A stretch of 64,000 nt of DNA from Buxus sempervirens (lineage: Eukaryota; Streptophyta; Magnoliopsida; Buxales; Buxaceae). The translations under genes and the position numbers were made by a program. Positions 48,862 to 61,401 of the stretch are shown one piece after another. The stretch's first letter is position 1; each line of letters opens with the position of its first letter. The notes beneath the pieces were generated by a model. It did not search any database. It saw nothing but the letters and a program-made list of their open reading frames with translations, and was not told where the DNA came from. The stretch is from positions 25,042,858 through 25,106,857 of the forward strand of contig OX387190.1 in NCBI GenBank assembly GCA_947561395.2. The letters run 5' to 3'.

Positions 48862-50314
48862 TTGAAATTGCTGAATGGCATGGTTTGCAACAGAATGTGT
48901 GTGCTTGTATCCAAACCAAGATAGACTGGGTTGACAAGCTTGGTTCCAACGATTCTGTCCGTCGGCCTGACCTGTCTAACCCAACTTCCTGTGGTGCCTG
49001 TGTCATTTCTAGCTTGGAGATTCAAACCAGATTGCTCAATATTGATGGCAATAGTTCCCGTTCAACAGACTGCTACTACTTCATAATTCTTTATGCTGTT
49101 GGTATTGTGAATGAGCTCAGTCCCGAAAGTAAAGGTGCTCTTTCCTGTATATTTCTGTTGCCACTTGTCTTTCCCAAGACTTCAGATTGTAAGAAGCATT
49201 CAGCTACTATGCACATATCAATTGGTGTTGCAGTGGCTGTTCTATATTGTCTGGTTCCTTGGGTTTGTATTTTTGGTGCAACCTGCGCTAGAAGACGGCA
49301 GCAGGAAATTCAGGTATCTGGTTTGATGTGCTAGAGCAGAATTCCAAGCCTGAATTGCATCCCAACACAAGGCCACTATGGTTCAGAATTGAGGAGCTTG
49401 AAGAGGCGACCGATAATTTCTCATAGAAGAACTTGATTGGGATAGGAGGCTTCAGCATTGTATACAAGGACACTCTATCCGATGGAACCCCAGTTGCTGT
49501 GAAGAAGATAATAGAATCTGACTTGCAAGGCGACATGGAGTTCTGAAAAGAAGTGGAGATAATTAGCAAGTTGAAGCACCGGAGTGTTTTAGCACTTACA
49601 GGCTGCTGTGTAGTAGACAGTGACATTAGCAATGAAGGGGAAGAAAAATAGAGGTTTCTAGTATATGATTACATGGCAAATGGGAACCTTGGTGATCATC
49701 TATTCTAACTCGAGCAGTTGCAGTGAAATTAACAAGAAACCACTAACTTGGACTCAAAGGGAGAGCATAATCCTGGATGTGGCAAAGGGTATTGCCTATC
49801 TTCACCATAGAGTTAAACCTGAAATATATCACAGAGACATCAAAGCCACCAATATACTACTGGGTGCAGATATGAATGCAAGAGTAGCAGATTTTGGACT
49901 GGCCAAGGAGAGCAGAGAAGAGAAGTCTCACCTCACCAACAGAGTGGCTGGCACACATGAGTACCTGGCCCCTGAGTATGCCCTCTATGGGCACCTGACA
50001 GAGAAGATGGGCACCTGACAGAGGAGTGATGTTTACAGCTTTGGGCTTGGTTAATGGTAAAATCAGGACAGATAAAACAGGGACTGGACCAATCACTACT
50101 CTGTGATGGGAATGCCAACAGTCCCAATTTCATGGGGATCATGAAGAGGTTCTTGCTTGTGGGTATCTTGTGTGCTCATGTAATAGCAGACTCAAGGCCT
50201 ACAATTTTGAATGCATTAAAGATGTTGGAAGGAGATATTGAAGTTCCTCCAATTCCAGATAGGCCTTTGCCTCTTGACCATAGGGCTTATCGTTTTGGAT
50301 TCGCTATTAGATAG
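48862..50314 (+). pseudogene. SPARK-domain receptor-like kinase, At1g11050-like, broken
   Basis: The ectodomain part reads QQNVCACIQTKIDWVDKLGS, SCGACV, NSSRSTDCYYFIILYAVGIV and NELSPESKGALSCIF, then a hydrophobic membrane segment (SIGVAVAVLYCLVPWVCIFG). After a frameshift near 49318 the kinase follows: LIGIGGFSIVYKD, PVAVKKIIESDLQGDMEF, GCCVVDSD, then KPLTWTQRESIILDVAKG, YHRDIKATN (HRD), DFGLAKESREE and GTHEYLAPEYALYGHLTEK, with the tail MLEGDIEVPPIPDRPLPLDH. Stops interrupt it near 49424, 49545, 49648 and 49707. A 20-bp direct duplication (GGGCACCTGACAGAGAAGAT) sits near 49990. Most of the kinase subdomain IX-X region is deleted after it. The Gly-loop has Ser for the third Gly. Confidence 0.88.
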
Positions 50315-51027
50315 TTGCAAGTCTCTTTTCTGTTTCTGTTAATCAATGGATGTGGAATCCTTGGGCCTTCCCTTGTATTCTCTTTGGATAGGCTCTTTTA
50401 CCTTCTAATATTCTTCACCTCTTTGGTCTGTTCAGCTTGAATCCTATTTGAAATTTACTGGGGCAGAAAATAAATTTGGCTCAAATATATTGCTAGTTCA
50501 AAAATGGCCATCACATTGCATCCATGTCATCAAAGATGCATAGATTCAAACCAATACCATATCACATTTCTGTTAGATATAGGATATGAAATCTCCATAA
50601 TAATATTACAAAAGTTTCTAAATCAATGATCTTACTAAGCACTAACAAATCAGTTCACATCGTCTACAGCGTGTTGCACAGTGCACCAAGTGTAGGGCCC
50701 ATGCGTCTGTGCGTTGCTGCACGGTGCAGCATGATGCAGATGATGTGCACGCCTAACAAATAATATTGGTATATCATTTAAGTCTGAATCATGGTCCAAT
50801 TACCTGTATTGAATGCTCGTAATCTAATTTATTACAATATTTTCAGCAGAAATAAAAATTGAAAATGGACACTTACAACAACCTATCCATAGACGAAGTC
50901 ATTTACCTACACCACGAAATTGTTAAATGGAAACATACAAAGAAGTGATTTAACTAATTCAAAGCTCCACGAGAGCAATAACAACATTTATAGGTTACTG
51001 GAGTAGATAACATGAGCAATCAAAACA
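50315..51027. other. Intergenic, nothing recognised
   Basis: Sequence between the kinase relic and the start of copy C of the CNL block. A GC-richer patch with several GTGCA/TGCAC and GCAGCATGATGCAG half-palindromes lies at 50660-50750. Homology to the A and B blocks begins at about 51028 with GACTGGTGAGTGCAAAGAAT. Confidence 0.45.
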
Positions 51028-51388
51028 TCTAAGACTGGTGAGTGCAAAGAATTAAAATGTGAAAAGCGCAAAATAAAAAGCATTGCTATCTGTTCTGGGT
51101 TTTGTTAAAGCATCATTAACAATTGAGATGCAAGAAATATGACTGCCTTTGCTTCTAAATGGACAGATTTAATAGACGAAATCAACAAAACTCAAAGACG
51201 AAGCCTCACCATCCATTACTTCTATTGAAACTCGAGCATCTGAAAATGGGGGCTCCATTCTGGAAAAGTTCGTGCAATCTTCTTATGAGAAAAAAAATTC
51301 ATCCTCCACTAAACTCACTCTTCTTTCTGAAGTTAGGTCACTGCTTATGCTCCTGGAAAATTAAGAGGATCATTCATAGAAGAAGTTT

Positions 51389-54300
51389 CTAAGTTGATGC
51401 ACTAGAATGTCCTCTTCTTCCAGCTGTCATGTCCAAGAAAACACCCAATTGATGGCTTCAATAAAATTAAGTGCATAGAAATTTTAAAGAAACACTAAAT
51501 GTAAGTGCATAAATTATGTATCTATATGCCAAAGGCTCATAATGCTATAGTAACATTGGAATGAATGATTAAAAAAAAAAACAATGAAAAGCCAAGGTCA
51601 GTTGTTGATTGACCATGACCGAACAGAGTAAAATAGAATTATAGAACAAAACAAAAGATTGCCCATAGAACGAAAATCATAGTAGAAATTCGCAATTACA
51701 AATTTAACAAAAAAAAATTTGTAATACCTTGATTGGTATTGTACAAGTGTGGTATCGTGTGGTTTAGATCTTCCAACCATTGGGCTTGTGAGTAATCCTC
51801 ACTATTGAGTTGGAGCAACTTCAGATTTGGAGTGCTAATAAGTCCGGAAGTGAAGGTCTTCATCTTGTCACAATTTTGCACAATCAATGTTTCCAAAGCT
51901 GGAAAATGGAAAGAAATCCTCCACGAGCAGAAGCATTGGAGATTCCTTAGATCCAAGAGTTGTATAGAATTTAATTTTGGAAAGATAATATCATCCACCA
52001 CCGTAATTTCTTCCTCTTGCCCTATAACCACCTCCTCTAATTCTGCGCAAATCCAGATTGTGAGATCTTCAAGCTGTAGAAGTGTCTGAGATAGGGTAGG
52101 TGAGAAAATCTCCCTCAATTTCCCGCAACTGTGTACAAATATGCATTTTAGGTTGTGAAGGTAGACAAGTTGAGTGGGACCCTTCCATATCTTCTGCAAT
52201 TCATTCATACTCTCTAATCTCAAGTCCGTTAAAGTGGACAGCAAGCACACGGCTTCTTCTAAATTTAGTAACTTTGTCATCAAATTGAAGGGAACAACGG
52301 TCCGCAAATTATCACATCTACCAACAAACAGTACACTTAGTTTAAAAAAGCATCTTGTTTGAGGGAGTAGGCCGTGGCAAATCTCTTTCAGGTCTTTCAA
52401 GTAATAAATTGCTAAACTCTCTAAATTAGGAAAATAATCGACCACTTCCCTTGCACGTATGACATATTCTACTCCGTCACATCTTCCCACACTAAGATAT
52501 TGAAAGCATTGCAAACCTCCACGAAGCTCATCTAAGTCAAGAATAACATTCCTCCAAAATTGTCGACTGCAGAATCGTAGAACTCTCGTTCTCTCCAATA
52601 ACACCTTAATTGCATCCCCAAAACGAACCTCCCCAAAAAGAGTCAAGGCTGCATCTAAATTTCCAAATATGCTTAACCAAGATGGACGTAGTGACATTCG
52701 TCTAGCTGTCATATTAAGCATTACGGCCGCAATATAAGTATCCCAAGATCCCGCAGTAGCTATGTGAAACTTTTTCAATCTTGCACACAACTCTTTTGGT
52801 AATACTTCGACATCCTCTATTATTGTGTGTAAAATGTTTAGATGTGATAAGGATTTCCACTCGATATTCTTTACTTCATCCAACAGGTCATATGTGGGTA
52901 AGTACAACTCCTCTAATTGGGATAAGCTTGATATAAAGCTGCACATACTATCACTAAATTGAGAAGAATCGTTCAAATTCAGCACCCTTAGATTACTCAA
53001 ATGTCCAATTTCTATTGGTCGTAACCGAAAAGTCTTTAAATATTCTAAATCAAGTATCTCCAGATTTTTCAACTCTCCCAAAATAGATATATCATCTAAT
53101 TCCATATCTTTTGCCCGCAATGTCCGAAGGTTTCTCAATAGCTTGATTGATGCTGGAAATGCCAAAATTCCGGTGTAACTCAAATCCAAAACTTCAAGTG
53201 ATTCCATTCCCACAAAGAATGCATCTGGGACTTCCCTTAAATTTTCATTTCCTTGTAACAATAAAATCTTGAGCTTTGGACAATATAACCCACTAGGGAG
53301 TTCCCGAATATCATTGTACATTAATGAGATTGATGTACAATGTTCAGTCATCATCCTTCTCGGCCACTCCTTCAATCCGGTGGAGGCTTTTGCTATAGAT
53401 ATATTATTTGCTGACGCGATTGATATGCCTACATCCCTCACAACATCATGCACTTTGATGCAATATTCTTCGTCACTCTTTAACAGCAAGCAAGAATCTT
53501 TAATATTCTGTATCACTTCATATGCTTTGCTTCTTATCTCGTCCACGGTATTTGCAATAAGCCCCTGAAACAGGCGCTTTCCCACCGCATAAAGCACCAG
53601 TGCTTCGATCTCAATATTATGATCTTCTAGAAATAGACAACAAAGCAAGAACATTTCCATGGACTCCTCACTTGGCAAATAATCATAACTCAGCTTGAGA
53701 GAAGCATACACCTTTTCATCCACACCTTCAATATAAGTAGGAGAAGCACTTCTGAGTCCAACTACTTCCTGTTTCCATTGTTGTAGGTCTCTATTGTTTC
53801 TTAATGCCCTTCCAACTGTCACAAGGGCTATAGGTAGGCCACAACACTCAGTAGCAACTTCCCTTGCCACAACATTCAAAGTAGTAGAGTCAGCAACATC
53901 ACCCGTTTTTTCTCTGAACAAGTTCCAAGAGTCTAATTCAGATAACACATCAAGTGCTATGTTTCTCTGGCACCCCATTACCCTGCACACTTGTTCCCGT
54001 CGAGTGGTGAGTACAATTTTGAGATTCTTATTGTTGCCAGTAGAAGGAATGCCTATATCAGCTAACTCCAGTTCCGACCAAATATCATCCAAAATTACAA
54101 GAATCCTTTTCTCCTTCAGTAGTCCATTTAGTGTATCTAATAGCCTTACTGCCCTCGTAGTTTCACTATTAGTTTCAGTAAGGTTGAGTCCCAACATCTC
54201 GGATAGTAGATCTTGAATTGATTTGATGTTTGGTGTCTGAGACACAACTGCCATTAAAACCTCATCAAAATGTTTGTCCACTTTAACATGCTTCCCGATC

Positions 54301-54866
54301 TCTTTCACCAAGGTCGTCTTGCCCAAGCCACCGACGCCATATATCCCAATCATGTTGACACTATCATCTTGCAGTGATTTCATAACCTCATCAAAAGCCA
54401 TCCTGGTAGATTGGAAAGCAAAATAATCACCAGCTGACATGGATTCTATGCTGGGAGGAGGTGGAGGGTCGGAAACATGATCAAATCCTCCATCTTTTTT
54501 GAGCTGAGTGGCGACCTCCAGTTTTGTTTTTGCTTGCTTGCTCAATCTATAATGCGACCAACACCTCCTGCTCACTATGGCATCATTTTGCAAGAAAGTG
54601 TGTGCTTCTGTTGTGATCATAGTAACCCTGTCAAGCCAATTCTTGACATCAGATCTGATTATTTCTCCCCTCCTCGTAACAGCTTCAACAGATCTTTGGA
54701 CACCATTTTTCACATCCTCCAGACTTCCAACTTGGATTCTGAGATCCTCAATGTTTCTGTGATAGTATAGTAAATAACCAAATGGACGCGCAATCGGAGT
54801 CACGATAGGAGCCACCAAGTACTCTGCAATTTTTGCAGCAACAACAACAGCAACTTCCACAGCCAT
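51389..54866 (-). CDS. CNL-C: diverged coiled-coil NBS-LRR disease resistance protein
   Basis: Exon 1 is 54866-51728, followed by a 304-bp phase-1 intron (GT at 51727). Exon 2 is 51423-51389 and adds only AGRRGHSSAST before a TAG, for about 1057 residues. The start MAVEVAVVVAAKIAEYLVAP fits the family. An earlier in-frame ATG at 55019 would add 51 non-family residues. A pyrimidine-rich TTTTTTCAG directly upstream suggests a 5'-UTR intron. Motifs are P-loop GVGGLGKTT (177-185), ILVILDDIW (255-263), KIVLTTRR (283-290), GLPL (343-346), CLFLEDH (Leu for the usual Pro) and VHD (472-474). Relative to A and B it lost about 27 LRR residues after NLMTKLLNLEE and has a different, longer stretch before GDAIKVLLERT. 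It is apparently intact. Confidence 0.84.
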
Positions 54867-55136
54867 AATATATGGACTTGTTCCTTTTCTTCGATCTTGC
54901 TGAAAAAAGTACAAAATACACTTGGAATATATATATGTACCATTTTGAGTTAAAAAAAAAGAAGAACCACAAGTAACAATATAAAGAGAGTTCAAAGTGG
55001 TTTCAAGTTTAGGTTCCATCTATGCCTGGTTTAGTATTGGTGAAGTCTTGGCATAGATTTAGTGGAAATCCAAGGATATAGTGCTGAATAGTTACTCTCT
55101 TCTGCAATTTGCACTTCACTGAGAGAAGATTAGTAA
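54867..55136. other. 5' flank of CNL-C
   Basis: Immediate upstream region, different from the A and B flanks. The shared cluster flank begins at about 55137 with ATTGGTTGCAATGCATTACC. In C, therefore, the CNL lies only about 270 bp from the flank, against about 3 kb in A, so the 7423-10628 type sequence is missing here. Confidence 0.5.
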
Positions 55137-58100
55137 TTGGTTGCAATGCATTACCATGTAGAACCCTCCCCAGTCTCTAAGGAAAATGACAAACAACTTT
55201 TTACAATAAATTAGTATCAATCAAATGCAATTATAAGAAGTTTAAAAAACCGCTTATATAAGAAGTTTGAAGCACAGTTTCCTACCGTTGACAAGTCAAA
55301 TAAATACACTTTAGGAGATTGACGCTCTTCTTCCTCTTCTTAACAAAAATTCAAAACAGAAAAAAAAACTAAAAATATAAAAATAAATAAGGTACCAGTC
55401 ACTTGCTGTCATAAGTTAAGGATGGAAACGGGTAGGGTTGTCATTTTGGTTATTAATTGATAATTAGAACTTCTATTTTCTTAGGATTTTTTTACTAAAA
55501 CTTTATGCAAAATAAACAACTCTAGATTCCTACCTTTTTTTTGTCTTCAATTAATAATTTTAATAATCTATTATTAATAACTACGGAATTTCAATAACGA
55601 GAATTCCTATATTCTTAGGATTTTGTTATATAACAAATGCTAAGCAAAATAAACAACTCTAAATTCCTTCCTTTTTTTTTTTATCATATCAAAATATAGG
55701 TTGGATAAATATAGGAGAAGAAGTGCCCAGGAAAATTCTTTTAAAAAAAATTAATATATGTGCTAATTAAATCACGTCATTAATAAAAAAACACCTAATG
55801 TAACAACAATTAAACTTCATAGTTTACTCTTATTAGATATCTTTTTATAATTTTTTTAATTAGGATTTTATTTTAATAATGGCTTAATCACAATAATCTT
55901 ACTTTCAATTTATTAGATGATCTTGTTTTGATTATTAAATTAGGATATTTTAATATTAGTATATACTCTTATTAATTAGACATGTAATAATTATCAAAAA
56001 TATTTTAGTTCGATGTTTGCTTCATTAAATAATCTTATTTCGGTTTAATTTAATATTGGTTTAGTTAAGATAATCTTATCTTTTAATTTATTAATTAATA
56101 ATTTGATAATATCTTATTAATTATATTTTTTGTTACTAACTAATAGTTTGAATAATCCCTTACTAATAATCTCATATATCTACTAATTAAATCTCGGCAT
56201 TAATAAAATTCTTGTAGGATCTTATAAGTAAAAAACTAAAAACTAATTATGTAATGGCCATTATACTTCATATTTTACTCTTATTAATTAGATATTTTAT
56301 TCATAATTATTTTAATTAAATAATGTTATTTATTAGTAAATTAGTATATTTTGATATTGGTTTAATCAATATTCTTATTACATTTTATTTTCATATTGTT
56401 TTAATCGCGATAATCTTGATTTGAGTTAAGTATTCGTAAAAAAATCATTTTACAAATAATTAATGACAGTTGAATACACAAGGTATATATATCGTTAAAT
56501 AAATATATATTTCTATTAATTAGAAATATATCTTCAATTAGGATGATAATCATGGTTCTTATTAATTAGAAATACATTGCATTCTATTGATGGAGGGGCG
56601 TGAATACTAGCATGTATATTAGATGGACATGGTACTAACTCTAAAAATAATTGCAAACAAAGGAAGCAAACTACTAAATAGACAAGTTACATATTCCAAG
56701 CTTCAAGGCGTAATGTTCTTTCATTAAAGCAATTTGAAAACCAAAAACTTTTAAATTGTTTTTAGGTTTTTGGAAACAAGTAAAGGGAAAGAAAAAAAAC
56801 CTTGGAAACATTTAGTTAAAATCAATTATGATTTTAAAAATCAGTAAAAATGTGCTTGGTAAAGTTTTAAAAACACTCTGTAATTATAATAGTTGTATTA
56901 GCCGGTTATAGCATATGGTGATGGTTGTGGTTGTAATGGTAAGGGGTGCAACTTGGGTTGGATAAAACCAAAAACCGGCCGACCCAAACAGGCTTTAGTT
57001 GGTTCGGTTTGAGTTCTATTACTTTCGATTTACTTTTGTTTCCAAAAATAATAAGCCAAATTAGTTCCACTAGTTTGGATTGAAGGCTTGATTAAACTGA
57101 ATCGAATCAAAACCCGACTTACATATATTAGATTCCCAAACGAACTGAATATATACTGTACAATATATATTTAGTAGCTATTTATGTATTAATATTACCT
57201 ATTATTAATTTATAATATATAATATATGCCATATACATAGTATTAATGAACAAATGCTTGACAGTTACAATTTATTATTTTTATATTTATTGATTAAAAT
57301 TAATGAAAATAGGTGAAATTGGCCTAACTCCAACCATACCGAACTGAATGAAAGTTAGGTTGGGTTGGTTGGTTTGGGTTTTAGGTTTTAATTTTATAAT
57401 TTTTTTGGGGGGTTGGTGTTCGGGTTGGGATAGTCAGTTCTCAATTCAGGTTAGTTCGGTTTTGGATTGGTAGACATACACCTCCATTTGATTTGGATTG
57501 AGGTCAACCTGAACCAAACTTCCACTCCTACTAATGGTGGTGGTAGTGGTGATAAATGGAGTGGTGGTGTTGGCAGCAACAGTGGCAATGGTGGTTGTAG
57601 AGGTAATGTTGGTGGTGTGTTGGAGATGGTGGTGGAGGGTATGATAGGCGATGGTGGTGGCGAATGTTGGAAGAGGTGGTGACGGTGATAGCGGTGGAGT
57701 TGATGGTGATGGTGGTGATGATGGTCACAATAATGGTGATGGTGGTGGTCGTAATGGGGATGGACAAGGAGGTGGTCGTGGTTGTGGTTGTGGTGGTGGG
57801 GTTAACGATGGTGGTGATGATGGTAGGTTGGGGAGTTGGTGGTGAAGGAGGAGATTTTGGTGATGGTGGTGGTAGTAGTGATGGTAGTGGAGATGGATGG
57901 AGAAGTGGTTGTGGTTGTGCGCACCCTACTTTTGTGCCTCGACTGGCTCGGTCCGACATGGTTTATGGTTCTTTCGAAGTAGCCGCTGCCTATTCGTTTA
58001 AGGGTGTAGGTAGTCATCTTGTTTGAACTAGTCTATACAAAGATTGGCTAAGTAACCTGCTTATGACCAAAGGAACTCTGTGAACACCTTAGGCCATCCC

Positions 58101-59520
58101 GTATGGCAGGTTCCCATCAATGAATTGGATTTGACATCTAATATGCTTTCTTATTTTTCCTTATCTCTTTTCTTCTTTTCATTTTTTTTTTCATTTTTTA
58201 TCATTTCATATGTACAAAGGAATCGGAGGAATGGGGGATTGCTATGCTACATCCTACATGCAATAAAGTAAAAACAAAGTCAGCTATACACATGATGAAA
58301 CTTACAAAGATTTAAAAAAAAATACATATATATAAGATCCAAATTAAACAAGGGTCCAATCTAAATAAAAAGCTAGAAAACCAAAAGAGACAAAATAGTG
58401 ACATGTTCGGCCACAAAATTCTATCATTTCAATCAAAAAAAAATTTTTTTTTAAAGTTTTTCATTTAACTTTTTTTTTTACTCTCTTCCTTTAATTCCAT
58501 TGCCTTTCCATTGTCTCATGCATTCTTCCTACAAAATTTATCCCTTAACAATCAAAACATCCACTTTGGTGGTTCAATAACAAAGACATCAAATGAACAA
58601 ACTAGAAATAAATTAACAAATTGAAGAAAAGAAAGTTGCTGCTGCTTTTTGCAACTCAAGTTCACAAACAAGTGACTTAAGAAACTAAATTAGTTCAGGT
58701 AATCTCAAGAGAGGGGTTGCTGATGACGCCCAAAAAATTGACTCAAAATGGTTGTTCCAAGGGTCTGATCTGTTTGAAACTCCCCAAAAATCATGCCTCG
58801 CAAGCAACTTAATAAGACAGAAATTAAATGTGATGCTTGGCGTTAAATCACTAAGGACGTATATGGGTTAATTCGACAAAGAATTCAGAATCTTATGATT
58901 TTTTTTTTATTATTTCATATTACAAAAGAACCATTCTCATACTAATTGGCTACACCTGAGAAGATATAAAATGCAAAAGAAAACAATTTTATAGCATTTG
59001 GATGAAAGAAAATGACTAAACCACCTGGATTTGAAGCTCTTGCAGGGTCAACAACAGTGTTCCCTTTCTCAGTCAGTTTTGGGCGACCGCTTGTGCTATT
59101 ATTTTCTCTTCAAACTCTTTCCTAAGCAGGTGTCTCAATGGAGCTCTTCCTCCTCTCTTCTTAAAAGTCTCCCCTTAATTCCCTCAACGTTTTTCTCCCT
59201 GTCTTACCTTGCTCTCTCTCTCTCCCTAATTTGAAGGAACGCATTTATGCTAGATCCAAAATCCGGCGGCTCGGATGTATTTTGGGGTGTGTGGCTGTCG
59301 GCAATGAAAGCCATAGTAAATGAAGTCATAAATAATTTGATGGACCAATCAGAAAGTTATAAAAATACCATCAAAAAATTTTGAAAACATTCCTTATTCT
59401 AAAAAACTAAAAAATTTTATCTTCTAAAAACAGGGCGGTTTTTAGATTGTTTTTTCTAAAAACAATTTGAAACTTGTTCATAGCGAATGAGATTTTAGGT
59501 TTTTGTTTTCAAAAACAATT
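55137..59520. repeat. Cluster flank, copy C
   Basis: Collinear with 34370-39070 (B) and 10665-13780 (A) and holding no recognised gene. It has the empty site for the CACTA MITE (TAA at 56285-56287). It ends in the AAACAGGGCGGTTTTTAG segment near 59430, also seen at 13977 and 15717. Confidence 0.75.
57530..57925 (+). repeat. GGT/GAT-rich low-complexity array, copy C
   Basis: Counterpart of 37150-37550 with the same GGTGGTGATGG-type units and small length differences. Long open frames on both strands are composition artefacts. Confidence 0.85.
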
Positions 59521-60134
59521 AAAAAAGTAAATGGAACTAGTCATAATAATACAGCATGTACCCCACTAAATGGTCATCTTGGATCTTCCACTAGTTGGGT
59601 TGTTCTTTCATGGAATATGAAGCTTGGAAATCCCCAGGATTTCACTAATCTAATCATTAATTAAATTTCTAAAGGATTAAGGTTCTAGTTTTGAATATTT
59701 AGATCTCCAAGTTGATTTATTTTATTATTTATGTTGCAATTGGGGTCTTAAAATTAAGCTGTCTACTTTAATAATCATTTTCAGTTTAAAAGACAAGATC
59801 CATCAAGATAACCGAATCTTGCCAAAATACCAAATATTATAGTAATCAACAGTATACAAATAGACAGCTAACCTATCATTAAGCTTCAGTTAGGAGATCT
59901 TCCGGTCCTAAACCATCCCATAAAAGTACCTTTGCTTCATAATCTACAAAACCATGTTGAATATTTCAAGCAAGTTGATCTTCAGAATCATCTGTTTTTA
60001 TGTAAGAAATCCATGTTGCAATCCTTTATTAATTGCCAACATCCATCCCACTAATGAACTTTGTGTCAATCCAAATACTAGTCACTTTTGGAAATATCTT
60101 CGTCGGCTTTTTCCTCCAATCCTATCCTACTACT
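59521..60134. other. Intergenic beyond the cluster repeats, nothing recognised
   Basis: Unique-looking AT-rich DNA after the end of copy C. It has no homology to A or B and no domain in the short open frames. Confidence 0.4.
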
Positions 60135-60605
60135 TATAAAAGTGGATTGGTTTTTCTTTGGTCGTCCCTAATTAGGGGAATTTTTAAAAAAAAAAAATCA
60201 ATATAAAAGTGGATTGATTGCAAACAAAAGGCAACAAAACGTTCATTACTTCTTTTTTTTAATATAAAAGTGGATTGATTGCACTGATCGCAAAGAAAAG
60301 GCCACAAAACGTTCATTACTTCTTTTTAATATAAAGGTGGATTGATTACAAAGGCAACAAAACGTTCAATACTTATAAAAGTATTGATCCTTATCAAAAA
60401 AAAAATTTATAAAAGTATTGATTTCAAACAAAAGGCAACAAAACGTTCTTTCATTAAACCTAGGAATTTTAAATAAAAAAAAATCAATATAAAAGTGGAT
60501 TGATCATCCTAATTGTCCAAACAAAAAGCATATAAAAATCAACGTAAAATCAACAAAACGTTCCTAATTAACAAAAATCAACAAAAAACCTTACAAAACG
60601 TTCTT
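60135..60605 (+). repeat. Degenerate tandem repeats with CAACAAAACGTTC core
   Basis: Five or six irregular units contain ATATAAAAGTGGATTGATTG, CAAACAAAAGGCAACAAAAC and GTTCATTACTTCTTTTT. Unit length is about 60-80 bp with gaps. The leading CGTCCCTAATTAGGGGAATT at 60163 recurs as CGTCCCTAATTGGGGGAATT at about 61027, with AACAAAACGTCATTCTTTC after it. The MITE at 60649-61008 therefore split the array from its last unit. Confidence 0.7.
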
Positions 60606-60648
60606 TTATAAAAGCCTTACACCTCCAATCGTCCAACCAAAAAGCATA

Positions 60649-61008
60649 GGGAAAATTGGTTTTTAGTGATACTTTATCAAAATAATTCAGATTTAGTTGG
60701 TCAAATCTTGGTAATTGATGTTTAGTGATACTTTTTTAAAATAATTGAGGACTAGTATCAATTTACTGTTCCTTAAGGCTTTCTTCCAAAAATGCCCTCA
60801 AAAGATTTGCGAACCTCATTTCTAACAAAATGAGTGAAAAGGTTTTTAAAGTCTTTTGAGGGCATTTTTGAAAGAAATTGTTAATGAATAGTAAATTGAT
60901 ACCGATTCTTAATTATTTTAAAAAATTATTACTAAAAATCAATTACCAAGATTTGGATAACTAAATCTGAATTATTTTGATAAATTATCACTAAAAACCA
61001 ATTTACCC
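60649..61008. mobile_element. Mutator-like foldback MITE (360 bp) with 9-bp target duplication
   Basis: The two arms are inverted copies over about 150 bp. Both begin GGG(A/T)AAATTGGTTTTTAGTG when read inward, and both contain TTATCAAAATAATTCAGATT and ATGCCCTCAAAAGA near the centre. The flanks are AAAAGCATA (60640-60648) and AAAAGAATA (61009-61017), a 9-bp duplication with one difference. Long inverted repeats plus 9-bp duplications fit Mutator-like elements. It encodes no transposase. Confidence 0.82.
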
Positions 61009-61177
61009 AAAAGAATATCACTAATCGTCCCTAATTGGGGGAATTTAAAAAAAAAGGGTGGAAACAAAACGTCATTCTTTCTTCTTTGCAAACGAACAGA
61101 ACCCATTCTTCTTCTTCTTCAATCCATTCTTCTTCTTCAATCGTCACGCAGATTATTACCCGTTTCGTAACGGCCGG

Positions 61178-61401
61178 ATGGAGAGCTGCTCACCTTCTTC
61201 CGTTATGTCTTCCTCCTTATTTCGTTATGAACGAATCGATTGCAGTTTATCCTATTCAAACTTCACCAGTTTACTTGTTCAGACATCACGGTGTGGTTTT
61301 TTCCCTATTCCATTCGATACCAACGCTTTTCTTCAGTCGACTTGCTGCATTTGTTCCCGTTCTTGGTTTGCATTGTGCCAGTTGAGGAGATCGACTTCCA
61401 G
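61178..61401 (+). CDS. Possible first exon of an unrecognised, plastid-targeted protein
   Basis: An ATG at 61178 opens 74 codons that run to a good donor (TTCCAG|GTAAGG at 61402). The peptide is rich in Ser with few acidic residues (MESCSPSSVMSSSLFRYERI at the start), like a chloroplast transit peptide. A CTTCTT-rich stretch upstream looks like a 5' UTR. Codons upstream are also open, so the start is a choice. No second exon could be identified to 62600 and the protein is not recognised. Confidence 0.3.
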
